The notes beneath the pieces are model-generated. The model was not told where the DNA came from. It searched no databases and saw only the letters and a program-made list of their open reading frames with translations. A stretch of 21,803 nucleotides of DNA, from NCBI GenBank assembly GCA_002410555.1, contig DHSR01000031.1:12854-34656 (forward strand), given 5' to 3'. This document shows positions 1-7,284 of this stretch, piece by piece. The stretch is from Bacteroidales bacterium UBA5281. Lineage in GTDB: Bacteria > Bacteroidota > Bacteroidia > Bacteroidales > Lentimicrobiaceae. How positions within the stretch are numbered: the first letter of the stretch is position 1; each line of letters starts with the position of its first letter. A program made the translations under genes and the position numbers.

Positions 1-72
1 CAGATCACAGATCACAGATTGCGGACCTGTCCTTCAAAGTTAGAAGATAGAAGTTAAAATTAGAGATTAGAA
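1..72. repeat. Heptamer repeats downstream of metG
   Basis: Two short degenerate heptamer tracts are visible. Positions 1-20 read as ATCACAG units (cut by the window edge), the reverse complement of the CTGTGAT units at 21660-21729. Positions 38-72 read as five 7-bp units (AGTTAGA, AGATAGA, AGTTAAA, ATTAGAG, ATTAGAA), the reverse-complement orientation of the CYAACYT heptamers in the array at 2259-3047. Positions 73-120 are pyrimidine-rich and show no gene. Confidence 0.7.
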
Positions 73-120
73 ATTTCTTTTTCTCTCAGTCCCATTCCCC
101 TTTTCTCCAGGTCTCACCTC

Positions 121-2193
121 CTACCTAATCTCACTCCCTGGCTTCAATCCTGCACCTGCGGAATCAGGGCCAACAAAGCTCAATCTACCATCATGATCCT
201 CAGCCATCAAAATCATGCCCTGTGATACTATGCCCTTGAGGTTTCTGGGAGCCAGATTTACCAGAATGGTAACCTGCTTTCCGATAATGTTTTCCGGTTC
301 ATAATACTCTGCTATTCCCGAAACCACGGTACGATGATCTATACCGGTATCTATGGTGAGTTTGAGCAATTTTTTAGTTTTGGCCACTTTTTCAGCAGCA
401 AGAATAGTCCCGACACGAAGGTCAATTTTGCCAAAGTCATCAAACTCTATGGTCGGTTTGGATGCATTGGCGGTGGCAAGGCTTGCATCATTCAACTTTT
501 TGGTACTGAGCAGCTTCTGAACCTGAGACTCAATGGTACTGTCTTCGATGCGATCAAAAAGCAATTCCGGCTGTTCCAGTTGATGTCCGGGAGGGAGCAG
601 TCCTATACTACCGGCCTGCTTCCACGGCAAAGCAGGCAGATTGAGCATTTTATTTAGTTTCACAGCCGTGAAAGGCAAAAAAGGCTCGCAAAGAATGGCA
701 AGGTTAGCACAAATCTGAAGAGAAAGATTCAGGCTTGCCTTCACCTTATCCGGATCAGTTTTTATGGCTTTCCAGGGCTCAGTATCTGTAAGGTATTTGT
801 TACCGAGACGGGCTAAGTTCATCAACTCATTTAATGCCTCCCGGAAACGGTAATGCTCTATACTGTATGAAATTTTATCAGGAAACTCCGAAATTTCAGC
901 CATTACCTGTTTTTCATACTCCCCCACACCGCTCAACTCAGGTACCTTTCCTTCAAAGTACTTGTGGGTAAGCACCAACGTACGGTTAACAAAATTACCA
1001 AAGACGGCGAGAAGTTCACTGTTGTTGCGGGTTTGAAAATCCCGCCAGGTAAAGTCATTGTCTTTGGTTTCAGGTGCATTGGCGGTAAGCACATAACGCA
1101 ATACGTCCTGTTTACCTTCAAATTCACGAAGATATTCATGCAGCCATACCGCCCAATTGCGCGACGTAGAAATTTTATCACCTTCCAGGTTCAAAAATTC
1201 ATTAGCAGGAACATTGTCGGGAAGAATAAAGGATCCTTCAGCCTTTAACATACCGGGAAAAACAATACAATGAAACACTATGTTATCTTTCCCTATGAAA
1301 TGTACCAACTTTGAGTCGGCTGACTTCCAGTAAGGTTTCCAGTCTTTGCCTGTTTGCTGTGCCCACTCGCGGGTAGCCGAAATATAACCGATAGGGGCAT
1401 CAAACCAAACATACAATACCTTCCCTTTGGCTTCAGGCAGCGGCACCGGTACTCCCCAATCCAGGTCGCGCGTTACCGCACGGGGCTGCAATCCATGATC
1501 AAGCCATGACTTACATTGCCCATATACATTCACTTTCCAGTCATCTTTATGGCTTTCAAGAATCCATTCCCTCAACCACGGTTCATATTTGTCCAAAGGC
1601 AAAAACCAGTGACGGGTTTCACGCATTAGGGGCACACTCCCACTAAGTGCAGACCTGGGATTGATCAGATCAGTAGCATTCAGTGAAGTGCCACAATTTT
1701 CACACTGATCGCCATAGGCTTTTTCATTGCCGCAATGTGGACAAGTTCCCGTAATGTAGCGGTCAGCCAGGAAAGCCTGATGCTCCTCATCATAATACTG
1801 ATCAGATAACTTTTCAATGAATTCACCCTTGTTATAAAGCGTGGTAAAAAACTCCGAGGCTGTTTCATGATGAATGGCATTGGAAGTTCTGGAATATATA
1901 TCGAAGGAAATACCAAATTCTTTAAACGAAGTTTCAATCATGTGGTGATACTTGTCCACCACCTGCTGGGGAGTAACTCCTTCAGCACGGGCTTTTATGG
2001 TAATGGGCACTCCATGTTCGTCAGATCCACCTATGAATAACACCTCCTCTCCCCTGCTTCGTAAATAACGCGCGTAAATATCGGCAGGAACGTACACTCC
2101 CGCCAGGTGCCCAATATGCACAGGACCATTGGCATAGGGCAAAGCAGAGGTAACAGTATATCTTTTAAATTTTTTGGTGGAAGTTGATGACAT
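121..2193 (-). CDS. metG: Methionyl-tRNA synthetase with C-terminal tRNA-binding domain
   Basis: Charges tRNA-Met with methionine in the cytoplasm; an essential class I aminoacyl-tRNA synthetase. The 690-aa product shows the HIGH signature at residues 26-29 (context PYANGPVHIGH), a KMSKS-type loop as KISTS at 340-344, and a zinc knuckle with two CxxC pairs (C151/C154 and C164/C167), as in the long MetG1 type. Residues about 582-690 form the EMAP/Trbp111-like OB-fold (starting near FGKIDLRVGTI) that supports dimerisation and tRNA binding. Length fits the fused bacterial form (about 670-690 aa). The ATG start lies 31 nt below a TATCTTTG promoter element. No partner gene is adjacent on the same strand; the composite repeat array separates it from the upstream glycosyltransferase. 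Confidence 0.98.
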   Translation of the reverse strand: MSSTSTKKFKRYTVTSALPYANGPVHIGHLAGVYVPADIYARYLRSRGEEVLFIGGSDEHGVPITIKARAEGVTPQQVVDKYHHMIETSFKEFGISFDIYSRTSNAIHHETASEFFTTLYNKGEFIEKLSDQYYDEEHQAFLADRYITGTCPHCGNEKAYGDQCENCGTSLNATDLINPRSALSGSVPLMRETRHWFLPLDKYEPWLREWILESHKDDWKVNVYGQCKSWLDHGLQPRAVTRDLDWGVPVPLPEAKGKVLYVWFDAPIGYISATREWAQQTGKDWKPYWKSADSKLVHFIGKDNIVFHCIVFPGMLKAEGSFILPDNVPANEFLNLEGDKISTSRNWAVWLHEYLREFEGKQDVLRYVLTANAPETKDNDFTWRDFQTRNNSELLAVFGNFVNRTLVLTHKYFEGKVPELSGVGEYEKQVMAEISEFPDKISYSIEHYRFREALNELMNLARLGNKYLTDTEPWKAIKTDPDKVKASLNLSLQICANLAILCEPFLPFTAVKLNKMLNLPALPWKQAGSIGLLPPGHQLEQPELLFDRIEDSTIESQVQKLLSTKKLNDASLATANASKPTIEFDDFGKIDLRVGTILAAEKVAKTKKLLKLTIDTGIDHRTVVSGIAEYYEPENIIGKQVTILVNLAPRNLKGIVSQGMILMAEDHDGRLSFVGPDSAGAGLKPGSEIR

Positions 2194-2224
2194 AAGTCGT
2201 TTTTTTAAATAAAAAAAAGAGGTG

Positions 2225-2232
2225 CAAAGATA
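2225..2232 (-). promoter_or_regulatory. Bacteroidota -7 element for metG
   Basis: The minus strand reads TATCTTTG, a perfect match to the Bacteroidota sigma-ABfr -7 consensus TAnnTTTG, 31 nt before the metG ATG. No convincing -33 TTG is visible. The purine octamer tract of the repeat array begins at 2259, about 27 bp upstream of this element. Confidence 0.6.
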
Positions 2233-2258
2233 ATGAATTGCATGGAATAGTGATGTGA

Positions 2259-3047
2259 GGGGACAAGGGGACGGGGAGACAAGGAGATAAAGAGATAAGG
2301 AGACATGGGGATGTTATTCAGGGCTCTAATTTCCAACCTCTAACCTCCAACTTCTAACTTCTAATTTCCAACCTCTAACCTCCAACTTCCAACTTCTAAC
2401 CTCTAACCTCCAACTTCCAAAGACCAAAGACCAAAGACCAAAGACCAAAAGGGACAAGGAGACAAGGAGATAAAGAGATAAAGAGATAAGGAGACAAGGG
2501 GATGTTATTCAGGGTTTTAATTTCCAACCTCTAACCTCCAACTTCTAACCTCCAACTTCCAAAGACCAAAGACCAAAGACCAAAAGGGACAAGGGGACGG
2601 GAGATAAAGAGATAGGGAGACAAGGGGATGTTATTCAGGGCTCTAATTTCCAACCTCTAACCTCAAACTTCTAACTTCTAATTTCCAACCTCTAACCTCC
2701 AACTTCCAGCTTCTAACCTCTAACCTCCAACTTCCAAAAACCAAAGACCAAAGACCAAAGACCAAAGACCAAAGACCAAAAGGGACAAGGGGACGGGGAG
2801 ACAAGGAGATAAAGAGATAAGGAGACATGGGGGTGTTATTCAGGGTTCTAATTTCCAACCTCTAACCTCCAACTTCTAACTTCTAATTTCCAACCTCTAA
2901 CCTCCTACTTCCAACTTCTAACCTCTAACCTCTAACCTCTAACCTCTAACTTCTCACCTCCAGCCTCTAACCTCCAACTTCTCACCTCCAGCCTCTAACC
3001 TCTAACTTCTCACCTCCAACCTCTAACCTCCAACTTCTAACTTCTAC
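2259..3047. repeat. Array of four composite short-tandem-repeat units
   Basis: Four head-to-tail units are visible at 2259-2450, 2451-2585, 2586-2781 and 2782-3047. Each has the same order. Block A is a degenerate 8-bp tandem repeat of type GGRGAYAA. Block J is the 13-bp junction ATGTTATTCAGGG (2311-2323, 2502-2514, 2628-2640, and 2833-2845 with one change). Block B is a degenerate 7-bp repeat of type CYAACYT, almost free of G on the plus strand. Block C is CCAAAGA repeated about 4, 3 and 5 times in units 1-3 and absent from unit 4, where block B is extended instead. The differing copy numbers fit replication slippage. An open frame through this tract gives only low-complexity LEVRSWK-like peptide and is not a gene. 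A fifth copy lies at 15076-15202. Confidence 0.95.
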
Positions 3048-3108
3048 AAAGCAAATCGAAAGTCCCCGTTCAACTCTCCCCCCCAGGACACTTTAATCTG
3101 AAATCCCA

Positions 3109-3190
3109 AATCTGAACCGGTCCGTTCCAGCCGGAGAGCTTACCGACGGTGAATCTGAACCGGAGCAAAGCGGAGTTCACCGAAGGTAAA
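3109..3190. repeat. Imperfect repeat running into the glycosyltransferase stop codon
   Basis: AATCTGAACCGG occurs at 3109-3120 and again at 3152-3163. Each copy is followed by a related segment (TTACCGACGGTGAATCT at about 3140-3156; TTCACCGAAGGTAAATCT at about 3176-3193). The second copy overlaps the stop codon and last few codons of the minus-strand glycosyltransferase. The stretch 3048-3108 between this and the array holds nothing I recognise. Confidence 0.5.
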
Positions 3191-4745
3191 TCTTTCTCAT
3201 CCCTTTCATCCTCCACACATAGTGATATTCTACCAACAGCCCGTTTCGATAAACCGGAATGGTGTCAGGGGGTTCGATGGATGTAAAGTATTCAGCATAT
3301 AAACCGTTAGGGTCTGAAAATTCGTAACTGGAAGAGAAGTAGTAAGCATCCATTCCCAAATGAAAACCGCCCCGATATTGGGTAATCCAGGCATATTTAT
3401 GGGTACGTTCCAGATCGGCGAGCGTGAGAAGTGTAATGCCAAGTGGACGGGCCACATAGTAATCAAGGTTGGCCGCCGGGAACCAGCGCTGCTGAATGAT
3501 TACCGCTTCCTTACTCATGCGACCGGAAGTGGTGTCCTGTTCATAAACCGGTTTAAAACCATCATGCAACTGCTCCCAGCCATACATATCGAGGGTAATG
3601 TCTTTGATGCCAAGGCGCTTCCCGGTTTGAGGGTTTATACCCTTATTTAAAAACCAACCCTGACTGAACTGAAGCAAGGCGACAGTAATAAGCAAAATCA
3701 AAAACCCAATTGCGCTTTTAATCATGGGAGGAAACCATTTCCCTTTGCGACCTTTTAGGGTGAGGCTTCGTAGAAAAAGCGCTGCCAGCGGAATGAGTGT
3801 CATATATGCCGGCCCGGTCCAATGCGGCAGGGTGCGGCGAAACAACGAAAAGGCAAGAAATAATAGAATCATGGGTATGGAAATGGCAATCAGTAACCTG
3901 ACTTCTGCGCGGCTTTGCCGGAAGCGACCTTTCCAAAAAGCAATTAAGCCGGCCACCATCAAACCAAATACAAATGGGTTGCTGTAAAAAATCTGACCGC
4001 CCAGTTCGATGGCAAACAGGTCGGGGCGCAGCAGGGTTTGCACTACTTCTACGCGCTCGGTGTGGAAGCTGAAGCTGATAAAATCATGACGGATATTCCA
4101 GATAATAACCGGCAGAAAAAGCAGGAATGAAATGAAAAGTGCGGCGTAGGTCTGCCATTTTCTTAACCATTTTCTATCAAAAAACAGGATATAAAAACCC
4201 AACCCGGAAAACAGAAAAATGGAGGTGTATTTTGAAAGCAGGGCTAGTCCGGCACTTATTCCGGTAAGCAGCATAAATTTACCTCCCTCCCTGCTTTCAG
4301 GTCCCGCTTTTATCAATCTGATCATAAAGTAAATGCTGCCCAGCCAAAAAAGAGTTTGGGGTGCATCGGGCATCATAAAAATGCCGGCAATAATAAAGCA
4401 ATAGATAGATGCAGTATAAAGCAGGGCAGCATACCAGCCGGTGAGTCCATCTTTTAGTTGTTTGCCAATCAGGTAAATAAGCCAGGTGTTCAGGGTGCCG
4501 GCCACTATTGCGCCCAGCCGGATGAAAGCTTCGCTATCAAAAAGAAGATTCAGGCTAAACAACTGAATAAACCAACCCACCATGGGCGGATGATCAAAAT
4601 GACTCAGATCGGGATAGAGCGCATAGTTGATGTAATAAACCTCATCATTGCCCAGTTCAATGAATGCAGCCAGAAATAGCCTGATTGCCGCTGAAACAAA
4701 CAGCAATAAGGTTAGGCGGTATTTATGGGAAAAAGTAGCGTTCAT
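3177..4745 (-). CDS. GT39/ArnT-like polyprenol-phosphate glycosyltransferase, multi-pass membrane protein
   Basis: Probably transfers a sugar from a polyprenyl-phosphate donor to lipid, glycan or protein on the periplasmic side of the inner membrane; the acceptor cannot be told. From the ATG at 4745 it is 522 aa. The first membrane helix is followed by the acidic motif LGNDEVYY (GNDE at residues 32-35) and FDHPPMVGW (from residue 50), typical of the PMT_2/GT39 family whose acidic residue lies in the first external loop. About ten further hydrophobic segments follow, then a soluble C-terminal tail from about residue 370. A longer reading starts at TTG 4775, but a promoter-like TACTTTCG at 4765-4772 lies inside that extension, so ATG 4745 is preferred. 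The last codons fall in an imperfect repeat. Confidence 0.85.
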   Translation of the reverse strand: MNATFSHKYRLTLLLFVSAAIRLFLAAFIELGNDEVYYINYALYPDLSHFDHPPMVGWFIQLFSLNLLFDSEAFIRLGAIVAGTLNTWLIYLIGKQLKDGLTGWYAALLYTASIYCFIIAGIFMMPDAPQTLFWLGSIYFMIRLIKAGPESREGGKFMLLTGISAGLALLSKYTSIFLFSGLGFYILFFDRKWLRKWQTYAALFISFLLFLPVIIWNIRHDFISFSFHTERVEVVQTLLRPDLFAIELGGQIFYSNPFVFGLMVAGLIAFWKGRFRQSRAEVRLLIAISIPMILLFLAFSLFRRTLPHWTGPAYMTLIPLAALFLRSLTLKGRKGKWFPPMIKSAIGFLILLITVALLQFSQGWFLNKGINPQTGKRLGIKDITLDMYGWEQLHDGFKPVYEQDTTSGRMSKEAVIIQQRWFPAANLDYYVARPLGITLLTLADLERTHKYAWITQYRGGFHLGMDAYYFSSSYEFSDPNGLYAEYFTSIEPPDTIPVYRNGLLVEYHYVWRMKGMRKIYLR

Positions 4746-4764
4746 TAAAATGGGAATAGAATTG

Positions 4765-4772
4765 CGAAAGTA
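4765..4772 (-). promoter_or_regulatory. Possible -7 element for the GT39 gene
   Basis: The minus strand reads TACTTTCG, one base off TAnnTTTG, 19 nt before the ATG at 4745. It argues against the upstream TTG start. No clear -33 match is visible. Confidence 0.35.
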
Positions 4773-4922
4773 CAAAAAGAATGGATTAACGTTAGTTGTA
4801 GAGCACTAGTTCAAACCTTATGTTTAAAACATTACTGCCGGCATAGCCGTAATGCCCGTGGATAATTGTTTGATATCCATGTCATTGCTCAATAGACAAC
4901 AAAAAATCGGTAAACTTTGACC

Positions 4923-4971
4923 ATTACTGATCACCGTTCACCGATTTCTGCTCACTGATTACAGATCACTT
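4923..4971. repeat. ATYACNG heptamer tract ending on the ric stop codon
   Basis: Seven consecutive 7-bp units keep exact register: ATTACTG, ATCACCG, TTCACCG, ATTTCTG, CTCACTG, ATTACAG, ATCACTT. The last unit shares two bases with the TAA stop (4970-4972) of the minus-strand RIC gene. Same family as the tracts at 1-20 and (reverse complement) 21660-21729. The rest of the 4776-4969 gap contains no gene. Confidence 0.75.
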
Positions 4972-5695
4972 AATTCAACGCCTTTTCCATTTCGGCAGCC
5001 TTTGGGAACAAGATATTATTTTCCAGATGAATATGCAGGTGCAGATCGTCTTCAAATTCTTTCAGTAACGACAGGGTTACACGGTAAGTGTTGCAGGCAT
5101 CTTCAGGAGGCGCATAGCCTTTACTCAATGCTTCAATTTTGCGAAAGCGTTCCCCCTCATTATCGTGCTCTGCCATCATGGTTTGAATAGGATTTTGAAC
5201 CGTTCCAAAATGAGGAGCTTCAACGGATGTTCCTTTTTGCCGCGCGTTAACCATTTTACGGATAAAAGGGAATAAAACAAGTTCTTCTTTTTTCATGTGT
5301 TTGGCCAGTTCGCCAACGGAAGCGGTAAACAGTTCATTTATTTCGAACAGTTCCGGATGACGGCCACCATGAACCTGGCAAATTTTATCCAGGTAAGGCT
5401 TAATCTCCAGGGATTTTTCTTCAACATAGCGGTGGTGTTTTTTCTCAATATAATCAGCCAGTAAATCAAGCGGCCAGGATTTATAGTCGGCGGTACCGCC
5501 CCCATTTGCATTTTGAGCAGCGGCTTCCAGATCATTCAATACCGCTTCCGGATTGATGTCCTTCTTCGCACAGGCCTCACCAATGGTGGTATTTCCCTGG
5601 CAGCAAAAGTCAATGCCGTATTTTTTAAAAACCGATGATGCGCGATAGTCCTGAGCCACCAGTTCACCAATAATCTGATCTTTCTGAATATTCAT
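4970..5695 (-). CDS. ric: Iron-sulfur cluster repair di-iron protein RIC (YtfE/ScdA family)
   Basis: Cytoplasmic di-iron protein that helps restore Fe-S clusters damaged by nitric oxide or oxidants. The 241-aa product has the two-part architecture of the family. An N-terminal ScdA_N/DUF542 domain (about residues 1-60) carries the conserved FCCQG with C31 and C32. A hemerythrin-like four-helix domain (about 78-235) has metal-ligand candidates H88, H109, H133, E137, H177, H221 and E225; the H88-H109, H133-E137 and H221-E225 spacings equal those of the E. coli YtfE ligands. ATG start at 5695. It stands alone: the next same-strand gene upstream is about 600 bp away. A -7 element and a 22-bp palindrome upstream suggest dedicated, probably stress-responsive control. 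Confidence 0.95.
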   Translation of the reverse strand: MNIQKDQIIGELVAQDYRASSVFKKYGIDFCCQGNTTIGEACAKKDINPEAVLNDLEAAAQNANGGGTADYKSWPLDLLADYIEKKHHRYVEEKSLEIKPYLDKICQVHGGRHPELFEINELFTASVGELAKHMKKEELVLFPFIRKMVNARQKGTSVEAPHFGTVQNPIQTMMAEHDNEGERFRKIEALSKGYAPPEDACNTYRVTLSLLKEFEDDLHLHIHLENNILFPKAAEMEKALN

Positions 5696-5773
5696 GTTTT
5701 TTGGGTTTTAGAGGTAAAGAAGCATTTAGCTGTTTATGTAAGCTTCCGATGCTTCAATTTATATTTCAGACCA

Positions 5774-5781
5774 CAAAGATA
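5774..5781 (-). promoter_or_regulatory. Bacteroidota -7 element for ric
   Basis: The minus strand reads TATCTTTG, 78 nt before the ric ATG. The expected -33 position has no TTG; it is occupied by the palindrome at 5797-5818, as would fit an activator-dependent promoter. Confidence 0.6.
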
Positions 5782-5796
5782 ATCATAAAGATTTAT

Positions 5797-5818
5797 TAGT
5801 GGACATTTATATCCACTA
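5797..5818. promoter_or_regulatory. 22-bp palindromic operator candidate upstream of ric
   Basis: Perfect 7-bp arms TAGTGGA (5797-5803) and TCCACTA (5812-5818) flank an 8-bp AT-rich spacer. The centre (5807.5) is about 40 bp upstream of the start site implied by the TATCTTTG element, the position used by class II CRP/FNR-type activators; an Rrf2/NsrR-type site is the other obvious possibility. A separate 10-bp palindrome TTTGATCAAA follows at 5821-5830. The regulator is not in the window. Confidence 0.55.
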
Positions 5819-5830
5819 TATTTGATCAAA

Positions 5831-6289
5831 ATTATTTGAATGAATTTACAGGCCATACAATTGAGCATACATGATTGCGTGTTCATGCATATGAGCCACT
5901 ATACATCAATAATCTATGAGCTTAGTATAAAAACTCCTTTTTTTTTCACTAAGGCGCAAAGAAACAAAGCTTCACCAAGTTTTAATCACTGATATACGGA
6001 GTCTTGTGCAACCTGGGAACTTCGTGTTTTAATAGCATTTTTATATTTATACCTTTTTAGACTGGAATATAAAATTTCTAATTTTTGACAGGCGTGCCCG
6101 ATTGTCCACTTTGGCAGGTTGATTTACAATTTATTCAGGTTTTTCTTTTGTTTGCTGAAAGGCATATTTATGGGCATATAATAAGAAATTCTGCTATACG
6201 ACACAAAACAATATATTCTAACATAAACTTATTTTTTCACCAGATTTTAAAATAATTATTCTTATGCAGAGTCTATAAAATTCAGGCAT
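5831..6289. other. AT-rich gene-free stretch
   Basis: No supportable gene or RNA is visible here. Positions 5948-5979 form a degenerate 8-bp repeat (ACTAAGGC, GCAAAGAA, ACAAAGCT, TCACCAAG). The remainder is AT-rich without long open frames that look coding; the minus-strand frame at 6218-6472 is an out-of-frame shadow of the DUF2795 gene. Confidence 0.6.
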
Positions 6290-6312
6290 AAAAAAAGCCG
6301 CACCAGGCGGCT
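6290..6312 (-). terminator. Intrinsic terminator after the DUF2795 gene
   Basis: On the minus strand AGCCGC-CTGGT-GCGGCT forms a 6-bp stem with a 5-nt loop, followed by a run of seven T. It lies 8 nt past the DUF2795 stop and closes the minus-strand gene run 6321-10400. Confidence 0.85.
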
Positions 6313-6320
6313 CTATGTTT

Positions 6321-6542
6321 TTAATATTCGTCCTCATGGAAGAAAAAATCTTCCTTAGATGGATAGTCGGGCCAAAGGTCTTCAATACTGTCGTATACCT
6401 CTCCCTCATCCTCAATTTCCTGAAGATTTTCAATAACTTCCATCGGGGCGCCAGAACGGATACTGAAGTCAATCAATTCCTCTTTTGTGGCTGGCCATGG
6501 GGCATCCTCGAGTTTTGAAGCCAATTCTAAAGTCCAGTACAT
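6321..6542 (-). CDS. DUF2795 domain protein, small acidic, Bacteroidota type
   Basis: A 73-aa acidic protein. The sequence (start MYWTLELASKLEDAPWPATK, end DFFFHEDEY) matches my memory of a strongly conserved small Bacteroidota protein assigned to DUF2795. No biochemical role is known to me. It has no signal peptide or membrane segment, so it is expected in the cytoplasm. The charged, helix-rich body with a WP(S/A)T-type segment and a GAP turn would suit a small nucleic-acid- or protein-binding module, but that is a guess. ATG start; a TACTTTTG promoter element lies 30 nt upstream and a strong terminator follows, so it may be a single-gene transcript. Confidence 0.88.
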   Translation of the reverse strand: MYWTLELASKLEDAPWPATKEELIDFSIRSGAPMEVIENLQEIEDEGEVYDSIEDLWPDYPSKEDFFFHEDEY

Positions 6543-6572
6543 CAGTATAATAATTTAAGGGTTAATTTTTTG

Positions 6573-6580
6573 CAAAAGTA
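6573..6580 (-). promoter_or_regulatory. Bacteroidota -7 element for the DUF2795 gene
   Basis: The minus strand reads TACTTTTG, 30 nt before the ATG. Just upstream, at 6606-6630, an AT-only inverted repeat (AAAAAATA...TATTTTTT) follows the adenosyltransferase stop and could be a weak termination point between the two genes. Confidence 0.5.
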
Positions 6581-6639
6581 AAAGTTTTAAATTCAAAAGC
6601 AAGTGAAAAAAAATAGATTATTTTTTCTTACGTTGCCGT

Positions 6640-7209
6640 TTATTTACGAGGCATCCATGGAACTTCCATGGCGTTTTTGTCCTGGGTAAATTTTCGTGCA
6701 AGTACAAACAGGTAATCAGATAGTCTGTTCAATAATCTTATAACAAGTTCACCCTGCAGTGTTGTGCTATTGTTTCCAACCATTTTGATGGTAAGCCTTT
6801 CGGCTCTTCTGCACACACACCGTGCCACATGTGTAAATGAAACCACCGGATGACCTCCCGGAAGAATAAAGTTTTTCAATTCAGGCAATGTGGTATTCAT
6901 TGCATCAATGGCCAGCTCCAGTTTTGTAATATCCTCATCATAAAGCAAAGGCAATGTGCCGGTGGACTTTTCAGGGTCAGCGGCAAGCAATGACTCTGCT
7001 GTAAAGACCCGGTCCTGAATCCAACACAAAAATTCACGGGTTTCAGCATCAATGTCGTGATCACGAACCACTCCAATAAACGAGTTCAATTCGTCAAGGG
7101 TTCCATAAGCTTCAATACGTTCATGGTATTTTGGGACGCGTGTTCCGCCTATGAGTGAAGTTTCGCCCTTATCTCCTGTTTTGGTATAAATTTTAAAGTC
7201 AGCATTCAT
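6640..7209 (-). CDS. pduO: PduO-type ATP:cob(I)alamin adenosyltransferase
   Basis: Transfers the adenosyl group of ATP to cob(I)alamin to make adenosylcobalamin, in the cytoplasm. The 189-aa product (from ATG 7209; a TTG at 7215 would add two residues) has the N-terminal ATP-binding signature TKTGDKGETSLIGG (residues 9-22), the EAYGTLDELNSFIG segment (about 33-46), the conserved HVARCVCRRAER helix (127-138) and a C-terminal NRLSDYLFVLAR helix (161-172). These are the trimer-forming, ATP- and cobalamin-contacting segments of the PduO/MMAB family. Length is typical. No B12-dependent enzyme or cobalamin biosynthesis gene is adjacent, so it probably serves enzymes elsewhere, for example methylmalonyl-CoA mutase or ribonucleotide reductase. 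Confidence 0.96.
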   Translation of the reverse strand: MNADFKIYTKTGDKGETSLIGGTRVPKYHERIEAYGTLDELNSFIGVVRDHDIDAETREFLCWIQDRVFTAESLLAADPEKSTGTLPLLYDEDITKLELAIDAMNTTLPELKNFILPGGHPVVSFTHVARCVCRRAERLTIKMVGNNSTTLQGELVIRLLNRLSDYLFVLARKFTQDKNAMEVPWMPRK

Positions 7210-7284
7210 AAGCAAAAGATTTAAATTGGTCAGGCTGGTATGCTATCAAACACCAGCCATTAAGCTTTGTTCACCATTTTCAGA

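Noticed and set aside
2643..2858. Minus-strand 71-aa open frame with LEVRSWK-like repeats
   Set aside because: It is a read-through of the heptamer and CCAAAGA repeats; low complexity, no independent coding evidence.
2259..3047. CRISPR array
   Set aside because: No 25-40 bp conserved repeat with unique spacers; units are 135-266 bp built from 7-8 bp repeats, and no cas gene is nearby.
4831..4856. Hairpin CATTAC...CGGC-ATA-GCCG-TAATG upstream of ric's 3' end
   Set aside because: Bulged and short, with no T-run and no known RNA motif; not enough to call a terminator or ncRNA.
6218..6472. Minus-strand 84-aa open frame overlapping the DUF2795 gene
   Set aside because: Out of frame with the conserved DUF2795 protein and runs through its terminator.
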